Source of the DNA: Pedobacter jejuensis
GTDB lineage: Bacteria; Bacteroidota; Bacteroidia; Sphingobacteriales; Sphingobacteriaceae
DNA length: 64,000 bases
Reading direction: 5' to 3'
Assembly (NCBI RefSeq): GCF_003725795.1
Contig: NZ_RBEE01000023.1
Coordinates: 124,001 to 188,000 of the forward strand
Shown here: piece by piece, positions 18,976 to 27,722 of the stretch
Layout of the letters: the number at the start of each line of letters is the position of its first letter
Position numbering within the stretch: the first letter of the stretch is position 1
The notes under the pieces: model-generated
What the model saw: the letters and a program-made list of their open reading frames with translations, nothing else
What the model was told of the DNA's origin: nothing
Databases searched by the model: none
Position numbers and translations under genes: made by a program

Positions 18976-21720
18976 ATGAGAAATTTTCTAATTTTTATTT
19001 TTATATTATTTTCTACTGAAACAATAACCAAAGCTGCTGGCCTAGCGCCAAAAACCAAAACCATCTATGTTTCCTCGCAAAGCGGTCAACGCGTAGGTTA
19101 TGGAGCCAAGCGATTAATGGATGGTTTAATAAAAGCTGGTTTTCAGATTAAATTTACTGTTATTGATTACCAGAATAAAGTGCCAAAAGGAGCTAAAGGA
19201 ATTGTAATTTCAACAGTTAACGATAAAGTTTTATTTTCTCAATTACCAAATTCAATTAAAAAAAGTGCTTCGGAAGCAGGTAAAGAGGGTTTTTCTATTT
19301 CTTACGCTAAAGATGGAAACTTATATATTGTAGGCGCAGATTATTCTGGAACCTTGTACGGCTGTTTGGAATTGGCTGAAAAAATTTCGGAAACGAGGAG
19401 TCTTCCAACAAAAATATCCATCACCGATCATCCAGAAATGGTTTTAAGGGGAACTTGTATAGGTTTGCAAAAACCCGATTATCTTCCTAGCCATGATGTT
19501 TACGAATACCCTTATACTCCAGAAACTTTTCCATGGCTTTACGATAGATCTTTATGGATAAAGTATTTAGATATGATGGTCGAAAACCGTTACAATTCGC
19601 TTTATCTATGGAATGGGCATCCGTTTTCTTCTTTGCTAAGACTAAAGGATTATCCTTACGCAGTTGAGGTAGATGCCGCTACACTAAAAAAAAATGAAGA
19701 AATTTTTCAGTTTTTAACACATGAAGCTGACAAACGTGGAATTTGGGTGATACAGATGTTTTATAACATCATTATTCCAAAGCCTTTTGCTGATAAACAT
19801 GGCTTAAAAACACAAGATAGAAACCGTCCGATTGTTCCTTTAATTGCCGATTATACCAAGAAATCGATTGCTGCATTTGTAGAGAAATATCCAAATGTTG
19901 GTTTGATGGTTGCGCTTGGTGAAGCGATGGAAGGTGTTGGTCAAGACGATATCGATTGGTTCACCAAAACCATTATTCCAGGCGTAAAAGATGGATTGAA
20001 AGCCGCGGGAATAAACGAAGAGCCACCAATTGTGTTGCGTGCCCATGATACAGATGCACCATCGGTAATGAAGGCCGCTTTGCCGCTTTATAAAAATCTT
20101 TATACAGAGAATAAATTTAATGGTGAAGCGCTCACCACGTATGCACCTCGGGGTGCTTGGGCAGAATTGAACAGAAAATTGGCTGATATTGGAACCGTAA
20201 ATATTTCTAATGTTCATATTCTGGCAAATTTGGAGCCTTTTAGATATGGATCAGCAGATTTTATTCAAAAATCAGTGCAAGCGATGAATAAAATTTATAA
20301 TGCAAAAGGTTTGCATTTATATCCACAACACAGTTATTGGGATTGGCCTTATGCTGCCGATGATGTGAAAGGGAGGATTTTGGAAGTAGATCGTGACTGG
20401 ATTTGGTACAAAGAATGGGCAAGGTATGCCTGGAATTCAGATAGAGATCGCCCACAGGAAATTAAATACTGGGGCAAACAACTGGCTGATAAGTATGGGT
20501 CGAGTTTAGCCGATGGAAAGTCAATTTTGAATGCATATGAGGAGTCTGGAGAAATTTCCCCTAAACTTTTACGTAGGTTCGGAATTACCGATGGTAACCG
20601 CCAAACGCTAACGTTAGGAATGTTGATGACACAGCTAATTAATCCTTATCGTTATGGTGTATTTACGTTGATGTACGAATCTGAAGCACCAGAAGGTGAA
20701 ATGATTATAGATTACGCAGAAAAGGAATGGAAAAAGCAAGGTCATATTGGCGAAACACCAGTTCAAATTGCAAAAGAAGTTGTTGAACATGGCAAAAAAG
20801 CACTGGCTTCTATTAATGAGGTAAGAGCAACTAAGGATACGGCCGAGTTTAATCGGTTGAAAAATGACATGTATTGCTATGATGAAATGGCAAATTTCTA
20901 TGCTGAGAAAGTGAAATCGGCACTTTGGATATTGCGTTACAAATACAGTAATAATGTTTCAGATTTGGAACAAGCAATACCTTTTCTGCAAAAAAGTGTA
21001 GATCATTATACCACCTTGGTTAAATTAAGCGAAGGCAGTTATTTGTATGCCAACAGCATGCAGACCAAACAGAGGAAAATTCCCATGCGTGGCGTTGATA
21101 AAACGTTCATTCATTGGAAAGAAATGCTACCTGTTTTTACAAAAGAATTGAACCATTTTAAGCGAAGCATTGATTCCTTAAAATCCGTAAATCCCAATAC
21201 AGTTGTGAAGATAATGCCATATAAACCTGCAGAAGTAACGGTGATAAACGAGGGAGAAAACTATCTTATTGATAAAAATGTAACGGTTTTTGCTGATACA
21301 AATATTCAAATTAAAGAAGTTACCGCAGAATTAATTGGTTTAAAAGGAATTAAGTTAGCTAAGGATAAACAGATAAAAACAGGAACGGAAATAAAATTTA
21401 CCTCAAAAACTCCTGTTAAATTATTGGTTGGCTTTTTTAATCAAAAGGATCCTAAATACCTGGCCTCACCACAACTGGAAACTGATGCCAGCGCAAATAA
21501 TTATGGTCAATCGGAAATCAAAATTTCAAATGCCTTGGTTTTGAATGGATTTCCACCTGTAAATGTTCATGCTTACTCTTTTGCAGCTGGTGCGCACACT
21601 TTAAATTTAGGCAAGGGTGAGTGTTTGGTGCTGGGTTTTATTAGTGATAAGCAGGAATTAAGGATATTTAATGCGGGTTTGGATGGTCGTGGAAAAGATA
21701 TAGATTGGTTATTTGAATAA
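18976..21720 (+). CDS. Secreted glycoside hydrolase, alpha-galacturonidase-like (GH20b-type N-domain)
   Basis: The 914-residue protein has a signal peptide (1-20), an N-terminal alpha/beta domain like the non-catalytic domain before GH20/GH67 barrels (about 28-150, GFSISYAKDGNLYIVGADYSG) and a TIM-barrel region (about 155-520, MVENRYNSLYLWNGHPF, VALGEAMEGV). A helical part and a C-terminal beta domain (about 735-910) complete it. Similar proteins in Sphingobacteriaceae are often annotated as alpha-D-galacturonidase; GH138, an RG-II alpha-galacturonidase, is one candidate family, but I cannot assign it by eye. It opens the PUL operon and its stop overlaps the next start by one base, so the two genes are translationally coupled. 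Candidate acids include the Glu in ALGEAMEG. Confidence 0.65.
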   Translation: MRNFLIFIFILFSTETITKAAGLAPKTKTIYVSSQSGQRVGYGAKRLMDGLIKAGFQIKFTVIDYQNKVPKGAKGIVISTVNDKVLFSQLPNSIKKSASEAGKEGFSISYAKDGNLYIVGADYSGTLYGCLELAEKISETRSLPTKISITDHPEMVLRGTCIGLQKPDYLPSHDVYEYPYTPETFPWLYDRSLWIKYLDMMVENRYNSLYLWNGHPFSSLLRLKDYPYAVEVDAATLKKNEEIFQFLTHEADKRGIWVIQMFYNIIIPKPFADKHGLKTQDRNRPIVPLIADYTKKSIAAFVEKYPNVGLMVALGEAMEGVGQDDIDWFTKTIIPGVKDGLKAAGINEEPPIVLRAHDTDAPSVMKAALPLYKNLYTENKFNGEALTTYAPRGAWAELNRKLADIGTVNISNVHILANLEPFRYGSADFIQKSVQAMNKIYNAKGLHLYPQHSYWDWPYAADDVKGRILEVDRDWIWYKEWARYAWNSDRDRPQEIKYWGKQLADKYGSSLADGKSILNAYEESGEISPKLLRRFGITDGNRQTLTLGMLMTQLINPYRYGVFTLMYESEAPEGEMIIDYAEKEWKKQGHIGETPVQIAKEVVEHGKKALASINEVRATKDTAEFNRLKNDMYCYDEMANFYAEKVKSALWILRYKYSNNVSDLEQAIPFLQKSVDHYTTLVKLSEGSYLYANSMQTKQRKIPMRGVDKTFIHWKEMLPVFTKELNHFKRSIDSLKSVNPNTVVKIMPYKPAEVTVINEGENYLIDKNVTVFADTNIQIKEVTAELIGLKGIKLAKDKQIKTGTEIKFTSKTPVKLLVGFFNQKDPKYLASPQLETDASANNYGQSEIKISNALVLNGFPPVNVHAYSFAAGAHTLNLGKGECLVLGFISDKQELRIFNAGLDGRGKDIDWLFE

Positions 21721-23273
21721 TGGTAAACACAAGAAAGACATTAGCAACTGTATTTTTGTTAGCGATAGCAACAATTGGCTTTGCGCAACAGAAATCTATT
21801 TTAGGCACAGAGAAATTGAAGAAATATGTGGAGTATTTTAATTCGATAGATACTGAAGCTGTAAAAAACCATGTGCCCAATGCAGCGGCTTTTTCATGGT
21901 TGGCAGATCAAACACCATTGTTTGAATGCCCAGATTCGGTTCTGGAGCAAAATTACTATTATCGCTGGTGGACGTATAGAAAACATCTCGTTAAAACGCC
22001 AGAGGGATATATTTTTACAGAATTTATCGAGCCAGTTAAACATGCTGGTAAATACAACTCCATCAGCTGTGCATTGGGTCACCATATTTACGAGGGCAGG
22101 TGGCTAAAGGATAACAGCTATTTAAAGGACTATATAAAATTCTGGCTTTATAAAGCTGATGCTGGACAAACAAAACAACGTTTTCATCAATTTAGCAGTT
22201 GGATAGATGATGCAGTTTATAAAAACTACCTGGTTAAACCTGATCAAGCTTTTCTAAAGGAAATTTTGCCAGCATTGGATAGAGATTATGAAAAATGGGA
22301 AAATGAAAGACAATTGAAAAATGGTTTATTCTGGCAGAATGATGTAAAGGATGGGATGGAAGAATCGATTAGTGGTTCTAGAAAAGACCAAAATCAGCGG
22401 CCAACCATCAATAGTTATATGTATGGGAACGCGATTGCTTTAAGTAAGATTGCTGAAATGTTCGATGATCAATCTTTGGTCTCAAAATATCAAAGTAAAG
22501 CAGTGGCAATTAAAAAACTTGTTCAGGATAGTTTGTGGAATGCTTCATCGTCGTTCTTCGAAACCAGAAAAGCCAAAAATGGTTTAGCAAATGTGCGTGA
22601 GGCAATCGGTTTTACGCCTTGGGATTTCAGTCTGCCTGACGATAAGCCGATTTATGCAAAAGCCTGGAATCAACTTTTAGATACCGCAGGTTTTGATGCG
22701 CCGTGGGGGTTAACCACTGCTGAGCGAAGAGATTCGACTTTCAGAACACGTGGCACAGGTCATAGTTGCGAATGGGATGGAGCACTTTGGCCATTTGCCA
22801 CTTCTCAAACCTTAAAAGGATTATCAACATTGCTCACGAATTATAAAAATCATGGTAAAATGAATGCTGAAGTTTTTTATAACGAATTGCATCAATATGC
22901 TGCATCACATATTAAAAATGGCAAGCCTTATATTGGCGAATATCAGGATGAAAAAACGGGAGAGTGGTTAAAAGGCGATAACCCAAGGAGTAGTTTTTAT
23001 AATCATTCTACATTTAATGATTTAATCATTAATGATTTGATTGGGATTAAACCACGCGAAGATAACATTCTGGAAATTTATCCATTAATTCCTAAAAACC
23101 AATGGGATTGGTTTATACTCGATAATGTTTCATATCATGGCAAGATAGTTACTGTATTATGGGATAAAACAGGTCTTAAATATAGTAAAGGCAAGGGTTT
23201 TCATCTTTTTGTAGATGGTAAGAAAATTTATCAATCAAAAACGATGAAACCTGTAAAAGTTCCCATGAACTAG
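21720..23273 (+). CDS. Secreted (alpha/alpha)6 glycosidase, MGH1-like domain
   Basis: The sequence (517 residues) starts with a signal peptide ending GFAQQ. It has the six-hairpin toroid signature of the mannosylglycerate-hydrolase-like/GH63-like clan: YYYRWWTYRKHLV, NGLFWQNDVKDGMEESISGS, PTINSYMYGNAIALSKIAEMF and SCEWDGALWPFATSQTLKG. The acidic residues in NDVKDGMEESISG and EWDGALWP are likely catalytic by comparison with that clan. It overlaps the preceding gene by one base and is followed 18 bases later by GH28. A role in removing a side-chain sugar from pectin is inferred from context. The substrate and CAZy family are not determined. Confidence 0.72.
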   Translation: MVNTRKTLATVFLLAIATIGFAQQKSILGTEKLKKYVEYFNSIDTEAVKNHVPNAAAFSWLADQTPLFECPDSVLEQNYYYRWWTYRKHLVKTPEGYIFTEFIEPVKHAGKYNSISCALGHHIYEGRWLKDNSYLKDYIKFWLYKADAGQTKQRFHQFSSWIDDAVYKNYLVKPDQAFLKEILPALDRDYEKWENERQLKNGLFWQNDVKDGMEESISGSRKDQNQRPTINSYMYGNAIALSKIAEMFDDQSLVSKYQSKAVAIKKLVQDSLWNASSSFFETRKAKNGLANVREAIGFTPWDFSLPDDKPIYAKAWNQLLDTAGFDAPWGLTTAERRDSTFRTRGTGHSCEWDGALWPFATSQTLKGLSTLLTNYKNHGKMNAEVFYNELHQYAASHIKNGKPYIGEYQDEKTGEWLKGDNPRSSFYNHSTFNDLIINDLIGIKPREDNILEIYPLIPKNQWDWFILDNVSYHGKIVTVLWDKTGLKYSKGKGFHLFVDGKKIYQSKTMKPVKVPMN

Positions 23274-23291
23274 TAAATAAAATAATTAAAG

Positions 23292-24884
23292 ATGTTTAGG
23301 ATATTCAATAGGGCTTTCAAATTTTCAATCTTACTTGTGTTATTATTGGGCTATTCTCTTTTTTTAAATGCTCAATCCTTTTACAATGTTTTAAAATACG
23401 GAGCCAAAAACGACAGCAGTAAATTGGCAACAACCGCCATTAGCAATGCTATTAAAGCCGCATCCAAAGCCGGCGGTGGTACGGTTTATTTCCCTGCTGG
23501 AAAATATTTAACTGGTGCTATTCACCTCAGGAGTAATATTACCATCTTTATTGATGCTGGTGCAGAAATACATTTTAGCGATAATTTTGATGATTATTTG
23601 CCTATGGTTAAAAGCAGGTATGAAGGTGTTGATGTAACTTCATTTTCGCCTCTTTTCTACGCCTACAAAGTTGAAAATATTTCGATAATTGGTAGGGGCT
23701 TAATTGATGGACATGGAAAAAAATGGTGGGATTTTGTAGAAGGATATAAAGAAGGTCAGCCTCGTTCGAAATGGCAAACTACTTTTGATGAATTAAATAA
23801 AGATATTTTACTACCTGATGATGCAAAGCAAATGAAGCGTGGATTTCTTCGTCCGCCTTTTATACAGCCTATGTTTTGCAAGAATATCATAATCAATGGA
23901 ATAACCATAAAAAATTCTCCTTTCTGGACCATTAACCCAGAATTTTGTGAGAATATTAAAATTCATGCCGTAACCATCAGTAATCCACATTCGCCAAATA
24001 CAGATGGAATTAATCCTGAATCTTGTAAAAATGTTCATATATCCGATTGCCACATCAGTGTAGGCGATGATTGCATTACCATAAAATCTGGTAAGGATGC
24101 GCCGGGTAGAAAAATGGCAATCCCTGCAGAAAATTATACCATAACAAATTGTACGATGTTATCTGGCCATGGTGGCGTTGTTATTGGTAGCGAAATGTCT
24201 GGCGATGTTAGAAAAATTGCCATTTCAAATTGTGTATTTGATGGAACCGACCGGGGTATCAGAATTAAAACTGCAAGAGGGCGGGGAGGAGTTGTAGAAG
24301 ATATTAGAGTAAGCAATATCATCATGAAAAACATTGGTCAGCAGGCAATTGTATTGGACATGCAATATACAAAAACCAATCCTGAACCCGTTTCCGAGCG
24401 AACACCAAAGTTTAGAAACATCCATTTCAGTAATATAACCGGGCAGGTTAATCAAGCGGGTTACTTAAATGGATTGGAAGAAATGCCGATAGAAAATATT
24501 ACGTTTAATGATATCAATATGGATGCAAAAACTGGTTTTAGTATTGGATATGCAAGCAGAATCGAATTTCATAATGTAGAAGTCAACACTGAAATTGGTG
24601 CTGCGCTTTCGGCATCTAACGTAAATAATTTAACCATTGATAATTTCAAAACCTACACGCCACTAGTAAAATCTGCAGTTATCGACTTAAAAAATGTTAG
24701 TGATGTTTTTCTATATAATGCTTTTCCGACTTTAGGAACCAACACTTATTTGAGGTTAAGTGGCGATAAAACTAAAAACATTTCTATTGGTAATAATAAT
24801 TTTAATAACGCTAAAAAGGGTGTTGTTAAAGAGCAAGAAGTCGCAGAAAATGTTAGGGTAATTTCTGGCGATAAGGGACAATAA
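23292..24884 (+). CDS. Secreted GH28 polygalacturonase-family enzyme
   Basis: This 530-residue protein has a signal peptide (1-28, ending LNAQ) and all canonical GH28 motifs on a right-handed beta-helix. Asp238 lies in NTDG, Asp259/Asp260 in GDDCITIK, His293 in SGHGG, and Arg324/Lys326 in RIK. It should hydrolyse alpha-1,4-galacturonosyl linkages or the equivalent bond in rhamnogalacturonan. Compared with the GH28 at 6083, the catalytic motifs are fully classical. The insertion around GYKEGQPRSKWQTTFDELNK (about 151-170) is typical of Bacteroidota exo-enzymes. It lies within the tight operon, 18 bases after the preceding gene and 9 bases before GH95. Confidence 0.93.
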   Translation: MFRIFNRAFKFSILLVLLLGYSLFLNAQSFYNVLKYGAKNDSSKLATTAISNAIKAASKAGGGTVYFPAGKYLTGAIHLRSNITIFIDAGAEIHFSDNFDDYLPMVKSRYEGVDVTSFSPLFYAYKVENISIIGRGLIDGHGKKWWDFVEGYKEGQPRSKWQTTFDELNKDILLPDDAKQMKRGFLRPPFIQPMFCKNIIINGITIKNSPFWTINPEFCENIKIHAVTISNPHSPNTDGINPESCKNVHISDCHISVGDDCITIKSGKDAPGRKMAIPAENYTITNCTMLSGHGGVVIGSEMSGDVRKIAISNCVFDGTDRGIRIKTARGRGGVVEDIRVSNIIMKNIGQQAIVLDMQYTKTNPEPVSERTPKFRNIHFSNITGQVNQAGYLNGLEEMPIENITFNDINMDAKTGFSIGYASRIEFHNVEVNTEIGAALSASNVNNLTIDNFKTYTPLVKSAVIDLKNVSDVFLYNAFPTLGTNTYLRLSGDKTKNISIGNNNFNNAKKGVVKEQEVAENVRVISGDKGQ

Positions 24885-24893
24885 TAAATTTAG

Positions 24894-27722
24894 ATGGCAG
24901 GATTAAATGTGAATCTTTCTTGGAGGCTGCTTATATGCATTGCTTTGATGTTGCTAAATTTTAATGTTTATGCACAGAAGAATACATCATTATGGTACAC
25001 CAAACCTGCAGAGAAATGGACTGATGCCTTACCAATAGGGAATGGGCGTTTGGGAGCAATGATTTTTGGTGGTGTAGATAATGATCACATTCAATTTAAC
25101 GAAGAAACCCTTTGGACAGGGAAGCCAAGAAATTACAATAAAAAAGGCGCATCTGCTTATCTACCACAAATTAGAAAATTACTATCAGCAGGTAGACAAA
25201 AAGAAGCAGAAGATTTAGCCCAGAAAGAGTTTATGGGGCTACAAAGTGAAACCGGAGATAGAGCAAAGTGGGTTAGAGAAATGCAATCTGAAAAACGGAT
25301 TAAAGGAGATCCATCGCTCCCAAATTTTGATGATAGCAAATGGAAAACCCTTCAGGTTCCATCTTATGAAGGTTGGGAATTGGTTGGATTGGCTAATGTA
25401 GATGGTGCTGTATGGTTTAGAACAACATTTATGGTTCCGGCAAGTTGGCTTGGTAAAAATTTAGTTTTGGATTTGAACCGCATTCGCGATCAGGATTTCA
25501 CCTATATCAACGGTGCTTTGGTGGGTAATACAGATAACCTCGAACCCAGAAAATACATTATTCCTGCTGAACACATCAAAGCTGGTACAAACTCAATTGC
25601 TATTCTGGTTTTAAACTATTTTGACAAGGGCGGAATAGCTGGCTTCAAGGATACCAAGAGACACATTGGAATTTTCCCAGAAGGTTCAAATGTCGAAAAT
25701 GGTGTATCATTAGTTAAGCAATGGAAATATAAAATTCAGGATGAAAACCCGCCCGAAGTTCCACAATACCAGGCAAGCTATCAGCCATTTGGTGATTTAA
25801 ACCTAACGTTTAAGCATGGTAAAAATCAAATAACCAATTATAAACGTTCCTTAGATTTAACGACAGCGATTGCAAAAACTACTTATTCAGCCAGTGGAAT
25901 TACTTATTACAGATCGTATTTTGCTAGTGAACCTAGTCAGGCAGTTGTTATCCATTTAACGGCAAGTAAAACCAAATCTATCACCGTTGATGCAGCATTA
26001 TCAAGCATTCATCAAAAATCGCAGGTAAAAACATTAAGCAAAAATTCTATTGCGCTACACATAACCGTAAAAAATGGTGCTTTAAATGGTGAAAGTTGGT
26101 TAAAAGTAGAAACGAAAAATGGTTCTATTAAAATCCTTAACAATAAAGTTAGCATTGTCGGTGCCAATGAAGTTACATTTTATTTAACTGCAGCAACTAA
26201 TTTTGTAAACACGAATAATGTTTCTGGCAACCCTAATTTAATAAATTATAGCCGTCAATTGGGTCTTAAAAGTAATAGTTATGAAATTGTTAAGCAAAAA
26301 CACATTCAAGAATATCAATCTTATTTTAACACACTCAGTGTAAATTTCGGGTCTTCTGTTAATGATAAGTTGCCAACTGACTTACGTCTGGAACAATTTT
26401 CTACATCTATCGATCCATCGTTTGCAGGTTTGTACATGCAGTATGGAAGATATTTGTTGATTTCAAGTTCGCGGCCAGGAACTCAGCCTGCCAATTTGCA
26501 GGGCATTTGGAATGATTTGCTTACACCACCCTGGGGTAGTAAATATACCACAAACATTAATATGGAGATGAATTATTGGCCATCAGAAATTTTAAATTTA
26601 TCTCGGTTAAATGAACCACTATTTAAAAAAACTGAAAGTTTATCTCTGGCAGGAAAAGAAACGGCCAATGAATATTACAACGCCAAAGGTTGGGTTCTGC
26701 ACCATAATACAGATATATGGGACGGTACAGCGCCTATCAATGCCTCCAATCATGGGATTTGGGTAACAGGCGGCGGTTGGTTAAGTCAGCATTTATGGGA
26801 ACATTATTTATTTACGCAGGATAAAAAATTTCTGAAAGCAGAGGCCTATCCCTTAATGAAAGGCGCAGCAATATTCTTTAATGATTTTTTGGTAAAAGAT
26901 GAAAAAACTGGATGGCTTATCAGCACACCATCAAATTCGCCAGAAAACGGAGGATTAGTCGCTGGCCCAACAATGGACCATCAAATCATCAGAACACTTT
27001 TTAAAAATTGTATTGAAGCATCGAAAGTGTTAGGAGAGGATGAAGAGTTTAGCAAAATGCTTGCACAGAAGGTTGCCCAAATTGCACCAAATCAAATCGG
27101 TAAGTTCGGGCAATTGCAGGAATGGTTAGAAGATAAAGATGATACGACCAACAAACACCGTCATGTTTCGCATTTATGGGGCGTTTTCCCTGGAGATGAT
27201 ATTACCTGGGAGAAGGATAAAAAAATGATGGAAGCAGCTCGGCAGTCATTATTATATCGTGGTGATGATGCAACAGGATGGAGCTTGGCATGGAAAATTA
27301 ATTTCTGGGCAAGATTTAAGGATGGCGATCATGCCATGAAACTAATTAAACTATTGCTTAAACCGGCTCAAAATGGAGCGGGTTCTTATTTAAATTTATT
27401 TGATGCGCATCCACCATTTCAAATTGATGGAAACTTTGGCGGTGCCGCCGGGATTGCCGAAATGATAATGCAAAGCCATCAAGGCTATATTGAAATTTTG
27501 CCTGCGTTGCCTGTAGAATTACCTTTTGGAGATATAAAAGGTTTTTGCGCAAGGGGTGGCTTCATTGTCGATTTGATTTGGGATAAAGGAAAGTTAATTG
27601 CCTTAAACATAAAATCAACAGTGGGTGGAGCATGTAGGATCAAATATAAAGATAAGCTAACTAGTATAAACACAAAAGCTGGCGAGACATACAGTTTTAA
27701 CGGAGATTTAAGGTTGCTATGA
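24894..27722 (+). CDS. Secreted GH95 alpha-L-fucosidase/alpha-L-galactosidase with inserted jelly-roll domain
   Basis: GH95 enzymes remove alpha-L-fucose or alpha-L-galactose. In this 942-residue protein the N-terminal GH95 beta-domain (LWYTKPAEKWTDALPIGNGR, GRQKEAEDLAQKEFMG, about 30-108) is interrupted by about 185 residues. The insert resembles a galactose-binding jelly roll (W..LQVPSYEGWELVGLANVDGAVWFRTTF, IPAEHIKAGTNSIAIL). The beta-domain then resumes at YQPFGDLNLTF (about 300). The catalytic toroid has the Asn pair in TTNINMEMNYWP, the Glu in SPSNSPENGG and the Asp-rich LLYRGDDATGWSLAWK segment. A signal peptide is present (ending VYAQ). RG-II side chain A carries L-galactose and chain B L-fucose, both possible targets here. 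The stop overlaps the GH2 start by four bases (ATGA). Confidence 0.93.
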   Translation: MAGLNVNLSWRLLICIALMLLNFNVYAQKNTSLWYTKPAEKWTDALPIGNGRLGAMIFGGVDNDHIQFNEETLWTGKPRNYNKKGASAYLPQIRKLLSAGRQKEAEDLAQKEFMGLQSETGDRAKWVREMQSEKRIKGDPSLPNFDDSKWKTLQVPSYEGWELVGLANVDGAVWFRTTFMVPASWLGKNLVLDLNRIRDQDFTYINGALVGNTDNLEPRKYIIPAEHIKAGTNSIAILVLNYFDKGGIAGFKDTKRHIGIFPEGSNVENGVSLVKQWKYKIQDENPPEVPQYQASYQPFGDLNLTFKHGKNQITNYKRSLDLTTAIAKTTYSASGITYYRSYFASEPSQAVVIHLTASKTKSITVDAALSSIHQKSQVKTLSKNSIALHITVKNGALNGESWLKVETKNGSIKILNNKVSIVGANEVTFYLTAATNFVNTNNVSGNPNLINYSRQLGLKSNSYEIVKQKHIQEYQSYFNTLSVNFGSSVNDKLPTDLRLEQFSTSIDPSFAGLYMQYGRYLLISSSRPGTQPANLQGIWNDLLTPPWGSKYTTNINMEMNYWPSEILNLSRLNEPLFKKTESLSLAGKETANEYYNAKGWVLHHNTDIWDGTAPINASNHGIWVTGGGWLSQHLWEHYLFTQDKKFLKAEAYPLMKGAAIFFNDFLVKDEKTGWLISTPSNSPENGGLVAGPTMDHQIIRTLFKNCIEASKVLGEDEEFSKMLAQKVAQIAPNQIGKFGQLQEWLEDKDDTTNKHRHVSHLWGVFPGDDITWEKDKKMMEAARQSLLYRGDDATGWSLAWKINFWARFKDGDHAMKLIKLLLKPAQNGAGSYLNLFDAHPPFQIDGNFGGAAGIAEMIMQSHQGYIEILPALPVELPFGDIKGFCARGGFIVDLIWDKGKLIALNIKSTVGGACRIKYKDKLTSINTKAGETYSFNGDLRLL

